NCBI GenBank assembly: GCA_015501595.1
Contig: JADNRX010000023.1
Location: 248,001-312,000 of the forward strand
Direction of reading: 5' to 3'
DNA: 64,000 nucleotides
Origin: Hymenopellis radicata
Lineage: Eukaryota; Basidiomycota; Agaricomycetes; Agaricales; Physalacriaceae
Shown: positions 1 to 11,286 of the stretch, in pieces
How positions within the stretch are numbered: position 1 is the stretch's first letter
How the letters are laid out: every line of letters begins with the position of its first letter
The notes under the pieces: generated by a model
What the model saw: the letters and a program-made list of their open reading frames with translations, nothing else
Databases searched by the model: none
What the model was told of the DNA's origin: nothing
Program-made: the position numbers and the translations under genes

Positions 1-11
1 TCACTACGTCC

Positions 12-2953
12 ATGGCTGTCCCGTATGCCTTTGTGACGCTCTTGACATCCGATTATTATCTTCCAGGCGCCTTGGCCTTGGCTGCCGCTCTCAGAGACAT
101 CCATCCTTCCCCCGCCCAAGAACCTGAAGTCGACTTCCAGACAGTCTGTCTTGTCACTCCAGAAACGGTCGATGTCTCAACCATCAAGCTCCTCAGAAGA
201 GCCTTCAACGTCGTCGTCGGCGTCGAGACCATCGTCCAGGAAGACGACAAGGGTCTTCAATTATTAGGTACGTTTATCTCCTGATCACCCCGCAATTCCA
301 CCACACGCGTTTCTCCCTCCTCCGCCCCCATTCTCGCATGCCTGACATCAATGACACGGGGCATACTATATGGGACGCGTCTCTGGACACATGATACATC
401 TTGTGCCATCTGGCGACATCTTATTCTGTCTTCGATTGCTTGTCGACAAGTACTTATCTGTTGTACAGGACGCCCGGACTTGTATACAGTGCTTACAAAA
501 CTTCACGTCTTTCGGTTGACGCAGTATTCCAAGGTAATATTCTTGGATGCTGATGTCCTCCCAATCCGACCTCTGTCTCACCTCTTCACTCTACCCCACG
601 AATTTTCCGCTGTGCCTGATGTTGGATGGCCCGATATATTCAACTCTGGTGTCATGGTATTGTCCCCGGGACAAGACAAGTTCGAACAAGTAAGCGCCGT
701 TCTCCAATCCAGAGGATCATGGGATGGTGGTGACCAGGGTGTTCTCAACGAATGGAGAGGTGGAGACTGGAACAGGCTGAGTTTCACGTATAACACTACT
801 CCTACAGCCGCATACACGTATGTATCATGAACATTTCTCTCATTTCTCGGTCTAACGTTATTCTAGTTACGCTCCTGCTTATGAACGTTTTGGTTCCGAC
901 ATCAAGGCCATACATTTCATTGGTCCCAACAAACCCTGGAACGCTATAGTTTATCGCACACCCTTTTCCGGCCGACAGAATGCCCCAACAGAAGAAAAAG
1001 GTCGTGCTTATGACTACGACTCGCTTCTTGACCGATGGTTTGCCGTATACGACAAGCATTATCGCGCAGAGAGCATTATTTCTGAAAGCGAGTTCGAGGT
1101 CAGACGATATGTATCCGCATGGGATGAGCAAACTGGCACAGGTGCAGAATTCGCAGCGTCCGCGGACTTAGATGGTCCTGGCGCTGCTCTGGGGCTGGAA
1201 GTCCTTCGACGCCTCGCTTTGGAAGGCACGAGTAGTAGCGGGATAACATCAGATAACCGGTCTGGTGAAGGGGAATACAAGAGTTTGCCGTTGGAGGGAC
1301 GTTTCGACTTGATGCGCCCTCCACCGCAGCCTGAGCAGCCCCCTCCAACCCAAGATTCTTCAATCAATCCTCCTTCTGGTTCGTCCGAGCACACCCCTCA
1401 GCGTCACTCTCAGGCCTTGTCGACTCCCGGCCGAAGGAGTATCCTCCGTCCCTTCTCCAGCCTGTATCACTGCCTGCCCAAATGCCTGCCGAAACCTCTC
1501 CTTCATCTCATTACATCGCAACCCAGTCGACCTACGGGGACATCATCACCATCATCAATCGCAGGGACAACAGACTCCTACAATTCAAGGATCTGTTCAG
1601 CACCAACATCATGAACCTCCACGACGCCCTGCCTCTCCTCCTAAGCTCTCATGGAATCCTGCTCTCGAACCTCCTCCGAAAAACGTTCCGACGCCCTCTA
1701 CGTTCCCTACGGATACGTATTTCCCGAACGTATGGGACCAAGCGCCCAGCAGACGCCACGATCAGCCGTACCAATTTCAACAAAATCGGCCTGTCTCCCC
1801 TACATCTGAGTCGGGGGCGTTCTTCCGACCTCCCCCAGTACCTCAGATTCCGAAACAGCTACGTAAACAAGGGCACTACAGGAATGTCATTGGGGATGAC
1901 AATTCTGACTCGCCTCTCAGTCCTGATCGTGGAAAAGTCAAACCAATTTTCCCTTGGGAAGAGCAACCTCGTCCTAGACCTGGGCGCGTATTTCCTTCTT
2001 ACGATGCACCCTCACCTTCTGAATTCAGGACTTCCGAACCACCGAAAATTGCGCCGGCTTCCTCTCCGTCTCCTCCTAGCTCGCAACCACTTTCACCTTT
2101 ACAGGGTTTGCCCATTTCGTTGACGTATGCAAATGCTTGGGATAGCGTGCCGAGTATACAGAAATATGCAAACAGGTTAGTACGTCCTCCTCAGCCCCCG
2201 CCACTGGCCCCTGCCTTTGACAGCAATGAGTGGAAGCGGCGAGGAGGTCGTAGCTGGGATGAGCGTGCTGAAGCGAGCAGTCGTGACGGGGATGACGAGG
2301 ATGAAGGGGATGAAGAAGAGGGCACTCATAAGCCTGGTCTCTGGGCAGATGACAGTGACAACGAGACTACCACGGTCAAATCACGTTCTCGTGGCTCGTC
2401 AACCTCTTCAAGCTATGCCATCAAAGGAAAAAGGCAAGAATACCGAGTACGTGGCGTTCAGACCATCTCTCCTGTGATGCGAAGCCAGGGTGTTCAAGTT
2501 TCTCTTGGTACACAGCCCTCTGAAACTCCGCGCTCACTGCGGCCGACGAGCTTGCCACCAGCCACTATCAATCAAGTCAGCGGCGGTCCGGACGTGTCAA
2601 TGACAACGGCATTCCCGTCGCCAGTCGGCGGGGTGCGTTCTCCGAGGGAATTCACCTTCCCGGACACGCCTACTGCGCGTCCTGCCGTGTCCGTGATCAC
2701 GCCTCCATCGAAGCAACTCACGGACAGTCCAAGCATTACTCGTCAATCCTCGACCGAAGGATCGTCTCCGCCGTCGTCGGTGGGGCCGCTCTCGCCGCCG
2801 GATCAGCCTCTACAGATGGGCTCTCCGATGCGCAAAGCAGGTCGTGTATTCGACCCTGCACGCGGCGTCGAGGTATTCAAGCGGGGTTCTGAGGAGGTTC
2901 TTGCTAGGTTTTTGAAAATGAGTTCTTGGGAGGAGGATGCTGCCTCTCATTGA
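12..2953 (+). CDS. Glycogenin (GT8 self-glucosylating glycogen primer)
   Basis: Glycogenin glucosylates itself from UDP-glucose to prime glycogen synthesis in the cytosol. The ATG at 12 opens a GT8 fold (VPYAFVTLLTSDYYLPGA). Exon 1 is 12-267, exon 2 is 469-817 and exon 3 begins at 867, all joined in phase. Exon 2 carries the metal/UDP-binding DxD motif in FLDADVLPIRPL and the IFNSGVMVLSP strand. After the catalytic third comes a long Pro/Ser-rich linker. A fungal glycogenin tail motif (FPWEEQPRPRPGRVFPSYDA, about 1951-2010) and an acidic stretch follow, and the protein ends MSSWEEDAASH. The linker changes frame twice, near 1379-1435 and at the GGGG run 1536-1539. One extra base at each restores a continuous proline-rich frame, so these look like sequence errors. 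The family call is firm; the exact linker sequence is not. Confidence 0.93.
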
Positions 2954-3089
2954 TCTACTATGGCTCGTTTCTCTTTTTTTATTCGTACGATTATACATGT
3001 CACTCACTGTTTCTCTCCGTCGCTCGTTTCCACTGTTCTGTTTGCACGCATCACCTTTCGGATTTTTTTTGCAACTCGGATAGCTTTTT

Positions 3090-3107
3090 CTCTCTCTCTC
3101 TCTCTCC
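3090..3107. repeat. CT dinucleotide microsatellite
   Basis: About nine consecutive CT units follow a T run in the glycogenin 3' flank. It is a simple repeat with no evident function. Confidence 0.9.
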
Positions 3108-3367
3108 ATGTTGTTGTTTCATTCGCTGCCACTACTGTCACGTCTCAATGCTTCACATGTATACCCACAGCCTCTTCTCTCTCAGTCTGTGTTCTGGAAT
3201 TTTGTCAAACCTTTGGCTAGTGTTATTGTACGCCTTGTATCTCTTTCGACTGTACATACTAAAGAGAAGAACGCACAGTGTGCGTCATTTCAAGGACGAC
3301 AGCTTGACGTCACCCTACGACACTGATATCACTCGCTCCCAATCGCTCCCAACTTAGTTTGGATTCG

Positions 3368-3373
3368 TATAAG
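3368..3373 (+). promoter_or_regulatory. TATA-like box of the LEA-like gene
   Basis: TATAAG lies 41 nt upstream of the ATG at 3414, which suits a strongly or inducibly expressed fungal gene. This is inference from spacing and sequence only. Confidence 0.45.
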
Positions 3374-3413
3374 AGGGCCCGAATGAATTTACACAAATTA
3401 TTCCAACACACTC

Positions 3414-4262
3414 ATGTCCTCTACTACCTCAGGCAAAGTCTTCAACGTCGTCGAGCCCACTGGCGCCGAGTAAGCATGAATGTTGCAAGTCACAATTAAG
3501 CTGACTTTACATCTCAGGCGTTCGCAATTCGAGACTACGGCGGCTGACGCCCAAGCGAATGCACCAACTGCTAGCGCGGCGCGGCAGGTAGAGAGACAGG
3601 CGGATGCTACGACAGCGGCAGCTCACGATGCTGCCGAGACTGCACAAGTACGTTGGTACTTCCGAGTTCGACGCCACATGTCTTATCCACGCGTGTGCTC
3701 AGGCGAAAGGCAAAGAGTTCACGGGAGAGCCTCCCTCGGCTTTGGACAATCTACAACGCCAAGCTACAGACGTCACCAACGGCGCGGTGTCGGAAGGCAA
3801 ACAGGATGTCCAGGCCGCCCAGGCAACTGGCGCAGGATATGTAGATCAAGTGAAATCACTTGCCGGGCAGGCTGTTCAAACTGCACAGGTTAGTGTCTCC
3901 AGCTCGCACTCGTTCCCTTGCTAATGTTATTGTTTTTTCAGCAATGCATGCCTACTGCGACCGGCCAGCCAGGAGAAACACCTACGTCCGGAGCGGGCGC
4001 GTCAGATACGGGCAATATCCCAACACAAATACAAGTTGGCGCGGCTACGGTTTTGGAGACTGCGAAGGGCTACATATCAACGGCACAATCTGCTGCTCAA
4101 CCCCATATTGACAAGGCGATGGAATACATTCAGGGTGTTCAACAGCAGAGCAGTACGGCGAAGCCAGGAGAAGTTTCACCTAGTACAGCTCCACTTGAAA
4201 GTGGCCAGCACATAGGCGGTCCATATCCAGCTGCTGATATCGGGGGTGTGAAGAAGGCTTAG
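3414..4262 (+). CDS. LEA-like / hydrophilic Ala-Gln-rich stress protein
   Basis: Four exons (3414-3469, 3518-3647, 3703-3888, 3942-4262) join in phase into a hydrophilic protein of about 230 residues starting MSSTTSGKVFNVVEPTGAE. It is rich in Ala, Gln, Thr, Glu and Lys, with amphipathic stretches such as TTAADAQANAPTASAARQVE and VKSLAGQAVQTAQ. It has no signal peptide or membrane segment. The composition resembles late-embryogenesis-abundant and similar desiccation-protective proteins, which stay unfolded in water and form helices on drying. No specific domain signature is recognised, so the stress role is inferred from composition. A TATA-like box sits 41 nt upstream of the start. Confidence 0.7.
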
Positions 4263-4370
4263 AATATCCAATGTATTACTACTCAGATCCAAAGATTGTG
4301 GAAGTTACATTGTATAGTAGTCAGATCCTGTACTCGGGCAGTGTCATCAACCCACTAATGATTGAGCTTC

Positions 4371-6234
4371 TCATCTCGAGAAACAAGGCGGATGCTTGAT
4401 CCTATCCAGTTCTTTACCAACGACGATACTCAGTGAGCGCCGGCTTCTCCAAAAGAAGTCCGACCTAATGAACTTATTGCCTTGAGTATCCTTAGAGATC
4501 TCCCACACCCAGCGTGGTCCCTGTGCGAACATATCATTCGCAACGGGCATAAACCATGTGAATTCCTCCAGCGTCGGACAGCATGTCACCAAGTAATTCA
4601 CCGCAGCGGCAAAAGTATTGCTGTGAACCTTTTCCCAAGCGGGGGCAAGATAGACCTTCCGGAAGGGCACATCCGCGAAGTCATCCCCTGCTATGCCGAT
4701 AATTTGGCGATGTAGATCGGCAGCGCGCGCTTGGAACTCTTCATTGTGTCCAGCTAATACGACGCCCGGTAGTGAATCGAGGAGAGATTGGACGGAAATG
4801 GGTTGCCCGGTGTACGATGAGAGCGGCGCCTGGCACGATTTCAAAGGGCTCTCAGCGTGGAGATATGCTTGCACCTCTGGGGAGGCTCACGGGCAAATTC
4901 CTCACCCCATTCAGCGAATGGAACAGGAGAATGTACGTGAATGGTCAGTTTCTTGAGTCGGCGCCATATTTTGAGATTTGTTCCAAGTTCACGCTAAACG
5001 AATGACGGTATGAACATGCATTATTGAATACATCCCAGGAGATACGCACCATGAAATCGGAAAACGACGCCAGGCGATCCCAACTGTCAACGGCCTGGAC
5101 AGTGAGCAACTCAACATCTCGAAACAATGGTACGCTTTCTCCCAATCTCATCACGCTGGGGAAATCTGAACCTGATCGCCATGCAGCTGTGTCTTCCGCC
5201 ATGAGTGCCAACTCGCGAATGGAATAGGAAACAGATGGAACGATTGTGGGATTTTCGAGGGGGACACGGGTGAAAGCCATTTCCTGGACCAAGATATCAT
5301 TCCAAGTCTCACATGGAAACTCCTTCTTTGTCAAGATAAACGCGTCCCATGTATCCACGGAAATGGGCTTCCACTCGTCGGAGCCACCCATCATGAGCGT
5401 TATTGGGAAAAGACGAGGCGCTCCAAATGGCTGAAACGCGACGGTAACTTCGCGTAATTTTGGGTGTTTGTCGATGAATTGATAAATAGCTCGGGGACGA
5501 GCAACCGCGTATTCCAACTTGAGAATCCGGAGATTGGGGAGGACATACTGATTGACAATGTCGGATAGACACGCGTGGGAAATGAGGCAGATGGAGAGAG
5601 TAGTTAGGCGTGGGAGCACAACGGGCGGCTCGTGATAGAGGCGGGGAATAATCCTGTCGTTGCGCCTGTTGAAGGTGATCATGCGGAAGGATCGAAGACG
5701 TGTAAACGCCCGTATGTCGGGAAACTCTTTCTTCCCGCACCAAGATATCTCCAACTCCTCCAGGCAGGGAGGCAGCACGTTCAGCAGTCTCTGCGTGCAT
5801 TGCACGAAGCTGGCTTCGAAAACGCGTAAATTCACGAACTTTTTCAGAGCATTGAGAGAAGAGGCCCTGAAGCTCGTTAAGTCGGCTAGCGCAAGGTGGA
5901 TCTTGACTGATCTGTAAATGGTCAGACAATGTTGACTCAGACCATGGTATGCCACTGACCTGACATATGCATAGAACTCTGGAGGACTTTCGTCGAGGAA
6001 TTGAATCATTATGTGGAACAATGCGGGCTTGTTGAGGTGCATAGCGCGGAAGAAGAGAGGCAGAGCAAAGGTCCGCAAATGGTGATTTGTTCCCATGAAG
6101 GCCTTGAGGACGTTGCCCCGCTCGTAGTCGTCGAAGCTGTCGACGACTTCATGGAGCATCTCGGTAGGCAGGAGGAGTAATTTGGAGGGATTATTGAGCA
6201 TGAGGGAAATGCTGCGTGTGACCGGGCGCGACAT
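4371..6234 (-). CDS. F-box protein with leucine-rich-like repeats
   Basis: The protein begins MSRPVTRSISLMLNN (ATG at 6234; the frame extends upstream only to a TTG). An F-box-like helix follows at about residues 15-55 (LLLLPTEMLHEVVDSFD), then irregular leucine-rich strands (CLEELEISWC, VLPNLRILKLEYA). Such proteins are presumed substrate adaptors of SCF ubiquitin ligases, a family much expanded in agaricomycetes. Two introns are clear: 5912-5959 (48 nt, in frame, so easily read through) and 4994-5049, which rejoins DFM to RELGTNLKIW in phase 0. The frame is then lost at the GGGG run 4879-4882 (CCCC in the coding strand); one more C gives an unbroken frame to the stop at 4371. The substrate is unknown. 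Confidence 0.8.
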
Positions 6235-6358
6235 GATGGGAGGAGGCAAGTAACGTTAGCCAGAGTGCTGCTGCGTCCCTGATTGGGTGATGCGCCCTTT
6301 AAGGCACACGCGCCTCGACGTCATCACCTTAACAGCTCTCTTACCGACACTCATCGAT

Positions 6359-7278
6359 ATGGTACACGACAACACTACATTCATTCCCATTTTCTAATCC
6401 GTCCTCAGGATAAATTTGTAAACTTGGCAAAGCAGGGCTATGAGGCCTACAGCGAATCCCAATGTATGCATCGCAACGATTCCCATGCTAGCCGTAGCTT
6501 ACCGTGTTGTACCCTTAGCCGACGTCTCCAAGACTGGCGGGCAGGAATACAATCGCCCGCACAATTCCGGACACTCAACAGGATCCCCAGAATGTAAACC
6601 GCCTTCGTTATTGTCGTATTGATGTCCCAGCTCACTACGATGTCCAGTTGATCGTGACGAGGTCGTTAAGACAGCAGAGAAGCATGGTTCCGGTGATGCC
6701 TCGCTCTTCGAGACTGCTCTGTCCTTCCTCTCAGACAATAAGGTATGCATGCCTGTATGACGATGGGTGTGATGTTGACCCTAAATTATAGAGCAAACAC
6801 GAAGAAGCTGTTGATGAGGAAGATGCTACCAAGGCCCACAAGAAAGCCTACGAGGACGGCTCTGCAAGCCACCTCAGCGCCAGCTCTATGGGAAGTGCTG
6901 CGGCTCTCCAGGTATATATCGCAGAAGTGTTCCTTGGCCGTAGATATAATTAATCGCGCCACAGGCTCTGAAAAAGTTCACTTCTGGTAGCTCTGGCAGC
7001 TCGAGCGGATCTTCGCAGACGCAGTTAATCAGTCTCGCCATGGCCGAGGCATCGAAGCTCTTCGACAAGTCGGGTGGTGCTGCATCCGGCAACAAGCAGG
7101 ATGTTGTTAACGGTGCAGCCATGACCGTCATGAAGCTCTTCGTTCAGTCCAAGATGGGGGAACTACTGGTGGGAGCGACTCTGGTGGACTTGGACAACTC
7201 TTCAGCTTGGTAAATCATTCAGTTGCACGTGAAGTACATACACTGACGCCACCACAGGCTCAGAAATTTGCGAAGTAA
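6359..7278 (+). CDS. Beta-flanking-type conserved fungal protein
   Basis: Function is unknown; the family is named for a gene next to the MAT-A locus of mushrooms and usually has several genomic copies. The first coding exon is only the ATG (6359-6361). An intron at 6362-6408 leads to DKFVNLAKQGYEAYSESQ, and further short introns lead to RDEVVKTAEKHGSGD, the SKHEEAVDEEDATKAHKKAY segment, and a Ser/Gly linker before LISLAMAEASKLFDKSGG. The C-terminal exons give GTTGGSDSGGLGQLFSL and AQKFAK. The family and exon chain are clear because all phases match. The exception is a frame loss at the G run 7156-7160, where one more G restores the Gly-rich tail. It is probably cytosolic and largely helical. 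Confidence 0.8.
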
Positions 7279-7597
7279 GCGCAATACTTAATACATAGTA
7301 CAAATGGAATTGTAAGAACACATGTATTGACTTGATGGACAAATGTACTTTTGATCTTTGAATTTGTGCCGGACTTTTAGACTCTTATCAGTTCGTTGTT
7401 CAGATGCAGTGTATTCGTCTATATGTATGTGGTCGTGAAATCGTGAAAGTGACTATATGATACAGTAGGTGTGCGTAGAAGTCCAAAGTGCCCGAGAAAA
7501 AAAAGTTATCTAACATGATACAGTAAGAAGTGCGTGTAAAAGTTCGATGGGGATGAGGATGCGAATGGAACAGGGTATCAATGAGTCGAGATGATGT
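7279..7597. other. Intergenic between convergent genes
   Basis: AT-rich 3' flanks of two convergent genes. A near-repeat of 'atgatacagta' occurs at about 7456 and 7514. No gene is seen. Confidence 0.6.
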
Positions 7598-8276
7598 CTA
7601 GAATTTGAGGGCAATGTCGGCTTGCCACATAGTCTCCATAGGGTTCCAGACGGCAAGCAGGACAATGTTTGAGAGTTGAATGCCATTGGGGCCGATGTGC
7701 CACCGGGCATCTCCACACTGTTCGTATCTGGCTTTCTGCAAGAAAATGAGACCGTGTTCGATGCGTCGAAAAAAACAACTGACCTCCAAGAAGCGCATGA
7801 ACATGCCAGCGACAGCTGCTCCCAACTGAGCGCGCGACATTAATCCAAATTTGGTGTAGATATCAAGAGATCGAGACCAGACAATGTGAGAGTATCCAGG
7901 CCACTGATGATGACATGAGTACGTTGGAAGTGGAAGTAAAGTCTTTAGAACGAACCGTGATGTGAAAGTTGATCTTGGTCACGCCGTGTCCCACATTAAT
8001 CGGGTCGTTGCCGCCGTTGAGATGGGCCGCAATAGTATCGATGTCGCGCATGGCCAGTTCCTGCATCTGAACTCCCTCGCCAGGCTGGGCGTTCCAGTTG
8101 AAGGGAATCGGTTGCGCCACCGGCCGGCCGACTTCCTTCCTCCATTTCGAATTGGCTGCCTCGGGGACAGGGAGTCGGACGAGTTTGGGGTTGGGGCTAC
8201 CTCTGCTGGAGGATGTGATGCTCGAGAAGCCGGAGTTGGGAACAGAGATAGGGTGGAGAGGATTTCTGTAAGACAT
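7598..8276 (-). CDS. Unrecognised conserved-looking protein, about 213 aa
   Basis: I do not recognise the family. Three exons join in phase: MSYRNPLHPISVPNSGFSS to INFHIT, then WPGYSHIVWSRSLDIYTKFG to FMRFLE, then KARYEQCGDARW to the stop (WQADIALKF). The N-terminal third is polar and Ser/Pro-rich. The C-terminal two thirds look globular, with many aromatic residues and patterned helices (RAQLGAAVAGMFMRFLEKA). There is no signal peptide, membrane helix or catalytic motif that I can name. A TATA-like 'tttatat' lies about 75 nt upstream of the start. The reading frame and splice phases support a real gene; its function is open. Confidence 0.7.
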
Positions 8277-9251
8277 TGCAGTGAAATGTGGATGCGTTCG
8301 AATGTCCGTTCGAGTGTTGATGCCATTCCACAGATTCGAATACGAGCTTTATATCAAACCAGAGGATCTTTGTCGTCAAAGTGTCGGGCGCTTGGACTAG
8401 AGGTCGTGCAAAACAGAAAGAGGCCCATTGATCAATGCACAAGCGGCGGGAAAAGCGCTCGATCGCTTTACATCCTTCAAAGACGTTGAACATCCCTTCA
8501 AGAAAGAATATAGGGCCAAAAGGACGCGTAAGGATAGTCGGCGAGCGAGGTGATACTAGAGAGAGTACGCCCTTGTTGTCAGTCACCAACACAAAGGGAA
8601 TCGGGGAATAACCATATTAGGTTGTGACGAATGTGAAATACTGCTTTGTGGTCGAGGGCCATCGATTGCCCTTTGACGATATGGGTCCGAGCATCCTAGA
8701 CTATCCGCTCTTTCAACAGATCAAGTACTTTGTCGGTCAATAACGAGTCTTCAAGGGACGCCTTGAAATCCGTTGTGCACCGCCGCATTGATCGAAAAAA
8801 AAATGATCGCCTCTCGCTAACATTCGTCAGAACTTCAAGAGAAAGGTTGAAGCATCAAAGCGTCCAAGAGCTCCATTAAAGGTAGTCCTGGTAAACGGGG
8901 TTACTGGAATGGTTCAAGTGTCCAAGTTTGAAGAGCTGGGAGACGCAGAGTGAAGAGGAGCCAGCTTCGCCCACGGATAAACCCAAAATTAACATCAATA
9001 GGATGTCAACAGAGCATAACACTTCGGCCTGAAGAGCCTGAAGAGCTGAATTAAGTTGGATGTTGAAGGAAGGAGGAAGACCGCGCAGATAAGATAAGAT
9101 GACACGTTCCGAAACTCTCATGTGATCGCTCAGCGGCTTACTGTTAGCCGTCACTTTCCAAAAGCCGCAAGACAAGAAAATCGTTCAGCATACCATTCCT
9201 AACTTGCCGAGAAGTCTTTTCAGCTCGCGGCTTTGAAATCTCTTGCGCTTT
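8277..9251. other. Intergenic between divergent genes, no gene seen
   Basis: Almost 1 kb between divergent genes. Open frames here (for example 8876-9175 on the minus strand) have no codon pattern or motif I recognise. It probably holds the promoters and 5' UTRs of both neighbours. Confidence 0.55.
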
Positions 9252-9329
9252 ATGTTTTGTGGTCTATCAAGTTATAGACCTCGAACATTCCTTACATTCA
9301 GACAATTGCGGCTTGTTGAAAATACTCTG

Positions 9330-10966
9330 ATGGGCCGAACTCGAAAAGCAAGTGCAGCTGCTCTAGATGATGAAGAGGATGCAGGGCCTAGGAAACGATC
9401 TCGTACTTCAAAGGCACAGAAAGGTAAGTATTTTACGATTTCGCTCTGGTGACTTGGTCTAAGAATAACGAAGAAGTAGCCCCGTTGAAACCCCGGCCGT
9501 CTAGCGCATGGAAAGTAGGAGCACACGTATCTGCTGCTGGAGGTGTCGAGAATGCCGTCACCAACGCCGTTGCCGTCGGGTTCGCCACTCTTCGCATATT
9601 CTTTCCGCATCTCGCACTGAGACTGACACTGAAAGAGCGAACGCATTTTCTCTTTTTGTCAAATCTCAGCGTAAATGGACTTCCCCAGATCTCAAAGAGT
9701 CATCCATCTCTGCGTTTAAATCTCGGCTGGAGGAACACGGTTATGATGCGCGACATGTCTTACCACACGGTAGTTATCTTATCAACCTAGGCAACCCCCA
9801 TACGCAGGTATTCTCATAAATTCGTCTCCACGTCTCTAACACTGTGGACCTTTAGAGAGAAGCGCGAGAAGTCGTACGAGTGCTTCGTTGATGACTTAAG
9901 GAGATGCGCACAGCTTGGCCTAGTTGTATATAATTTCCAGTACGCCACTCCTTTCTACCGCTGATAGCGCTGACCTACTTTCAGCCCTGGCTCAACAGTG
10001 GGAGACGCGACACCTTCTGAATCCATGGCGTTCATCGCAGAGTGTTTGAATCGAGCTCATAAGGATGATTCGACAGGATCGGTCATAACTGTCCTCGAAA
10101 ATATGGTGTGTAATACTCCTTTTCTTCTGTGGTTGCGTCAATGACGTCTCAAATAGGCCGGTGCGGGAAATATCATTGGTGGAGACTTTGGTAATCTTGG
10201 GGAAATCATCAAGGGAGTCGAGGATAAATCGCGGGTGGGGGTCTGCCTTGATACTTGTTCGTGGCCTCCATCTGTCGTGATTGGTTTCTGATGTTCGTAT
10301 AGGTCATATGTTCGCAGCAGTACGCGTTTTGTAGACCCGATCTTCACCATCCGAGGACTGACAAGGCTGCAGGGATACGACATTCGAACGAAGGATGGAT
10401 GGGAGTAAGCATCAATTCACTCACAATTTGCACATTTTCTGAAGATGAGTATCGTCTAGCGAAACAAGTTAGCTTTCCGTTTTCGCTCTCCTACTTTGAA
10501 GTTGACCGTATTCAGTGTCAAAATTTGACGAACAAGTCGGATTGAAATACCTGCGTGGCATGCATCTAAATGACTCCAAGACCGAACTGGGCTCTCATAA
10601 GGATAGACATGAAAATATTGGACTGTATGTCGTTAAATTAGCTCCTTCTAAAGCTGACGGTCTTGCAGCGGACACATTGGACTGTCAGCATTCCGGCACA
10701 TTCTTGCTGATCCCCGTGTGCAAGACATACCCCTCGTTCTCGAAACACCTAGTTTCGAAGAGCCTGAGGTATGGGCAACGGAAATTGAAGCGCTGCAGGC
10801 AAAATGCGAAGACGAGGAGGCGGAAAAGCTGCTCTTGGAAACTATCCGGGCGAAGGTCAACGAGGTCGGGGGAGGTAAGTCCAAAGCTTCCAAAGCTAAA
10901 AAGACCACGAAACGCGCCAAAAAGAAGACAACAGAAGAGGACGAGGATGAATTGTGTGATCACTAG
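9330..10966 (+). CDS. APN1: AP endonuclease, Apn1 / endonuclease IV (Nfo) family
   Basis: This enzyme cuts DNA 5' of abasic sites in base excision repair using a zinc-dependent TIM barrel. The N-terminus [17 protein letters not shown] is followed by a basic nuclear-type patch ([10 protein letters not shown]). After an intron the barrel begins [16 protein letters not shown] and continues [14 protein letters not shown] ([13 protein letters not shown]), [49 protein letters not shown] and [20 protein letters not shown]. His, Glu and Asp residues of these motifs are the usual zinc ligands. The C-terminus is Lys-rich ([16 protein letters not shown]), again nuclear-like. Introns follow fungal rules. 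An in-frame upstream ATG at 9252 would add a 26-residue Arg-rich leader that could target mitochondria. It converges with IDO. Confidence 0.93.
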
Positions 10967-11286
10967 CACAACAGCACTGAGTAGGCTCTCGTCGGAGCAG
11001 GATCTCGATTATTTAATACTATCTCTGTGTTACAGCTTGATGGTCCACGTTACATTCTACGCTCTGTTTTGCGAGCACACTTATTTCTTTTCACAACGAT
11101 AATTGTCAGTATGGTCTCCCGAGTTGTACATCGATGAAACAGTCGATCACGTCAATTTGATGCGTCAGTCAATCCTCGCTGTTCACTTTGCTCGCAGTTC
11201 ACAAATAAGTAAATGGTTAAGGTCCACGGTATGTACAACTTGGTTGGTGGGAAGTGGGGTTAGTTTAGAAATACAATATTTATAAT
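10967..11286. other. Intergenic between convergent genes
   Basis: 3' flanks of the AP endonuclease and IDO genes. Nothing else is recognised. Confidence 0.6.

Larger units (their letters stand above)
2954..3413. other. Intergenic, 3' UTR of glycogenin and promoter of LEA-like gene
   Basis: No gene is supported here. The stretch is T-rich just after the glycogenin stop, contains a CT dinucleotide run, and ends in a TATA-like promoter. Confidence 0.6.

Noticed and set aside
1379..1413. A 35-nt intron in the glycogenin linker (GTTCGT..CAG)
   Set aside because: It is below the usual size of about 45-60 nt seen here. One missing C near 1426-1428 explains the frame equally well and keeps a proline-rich linker.
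4881..4911. A 29-nt intron in the F-box gene (GTGAGG..CCCAG)
   Set aside because: Phases would fit, but it is far too short. A missing C in the CCCC run is more likely.
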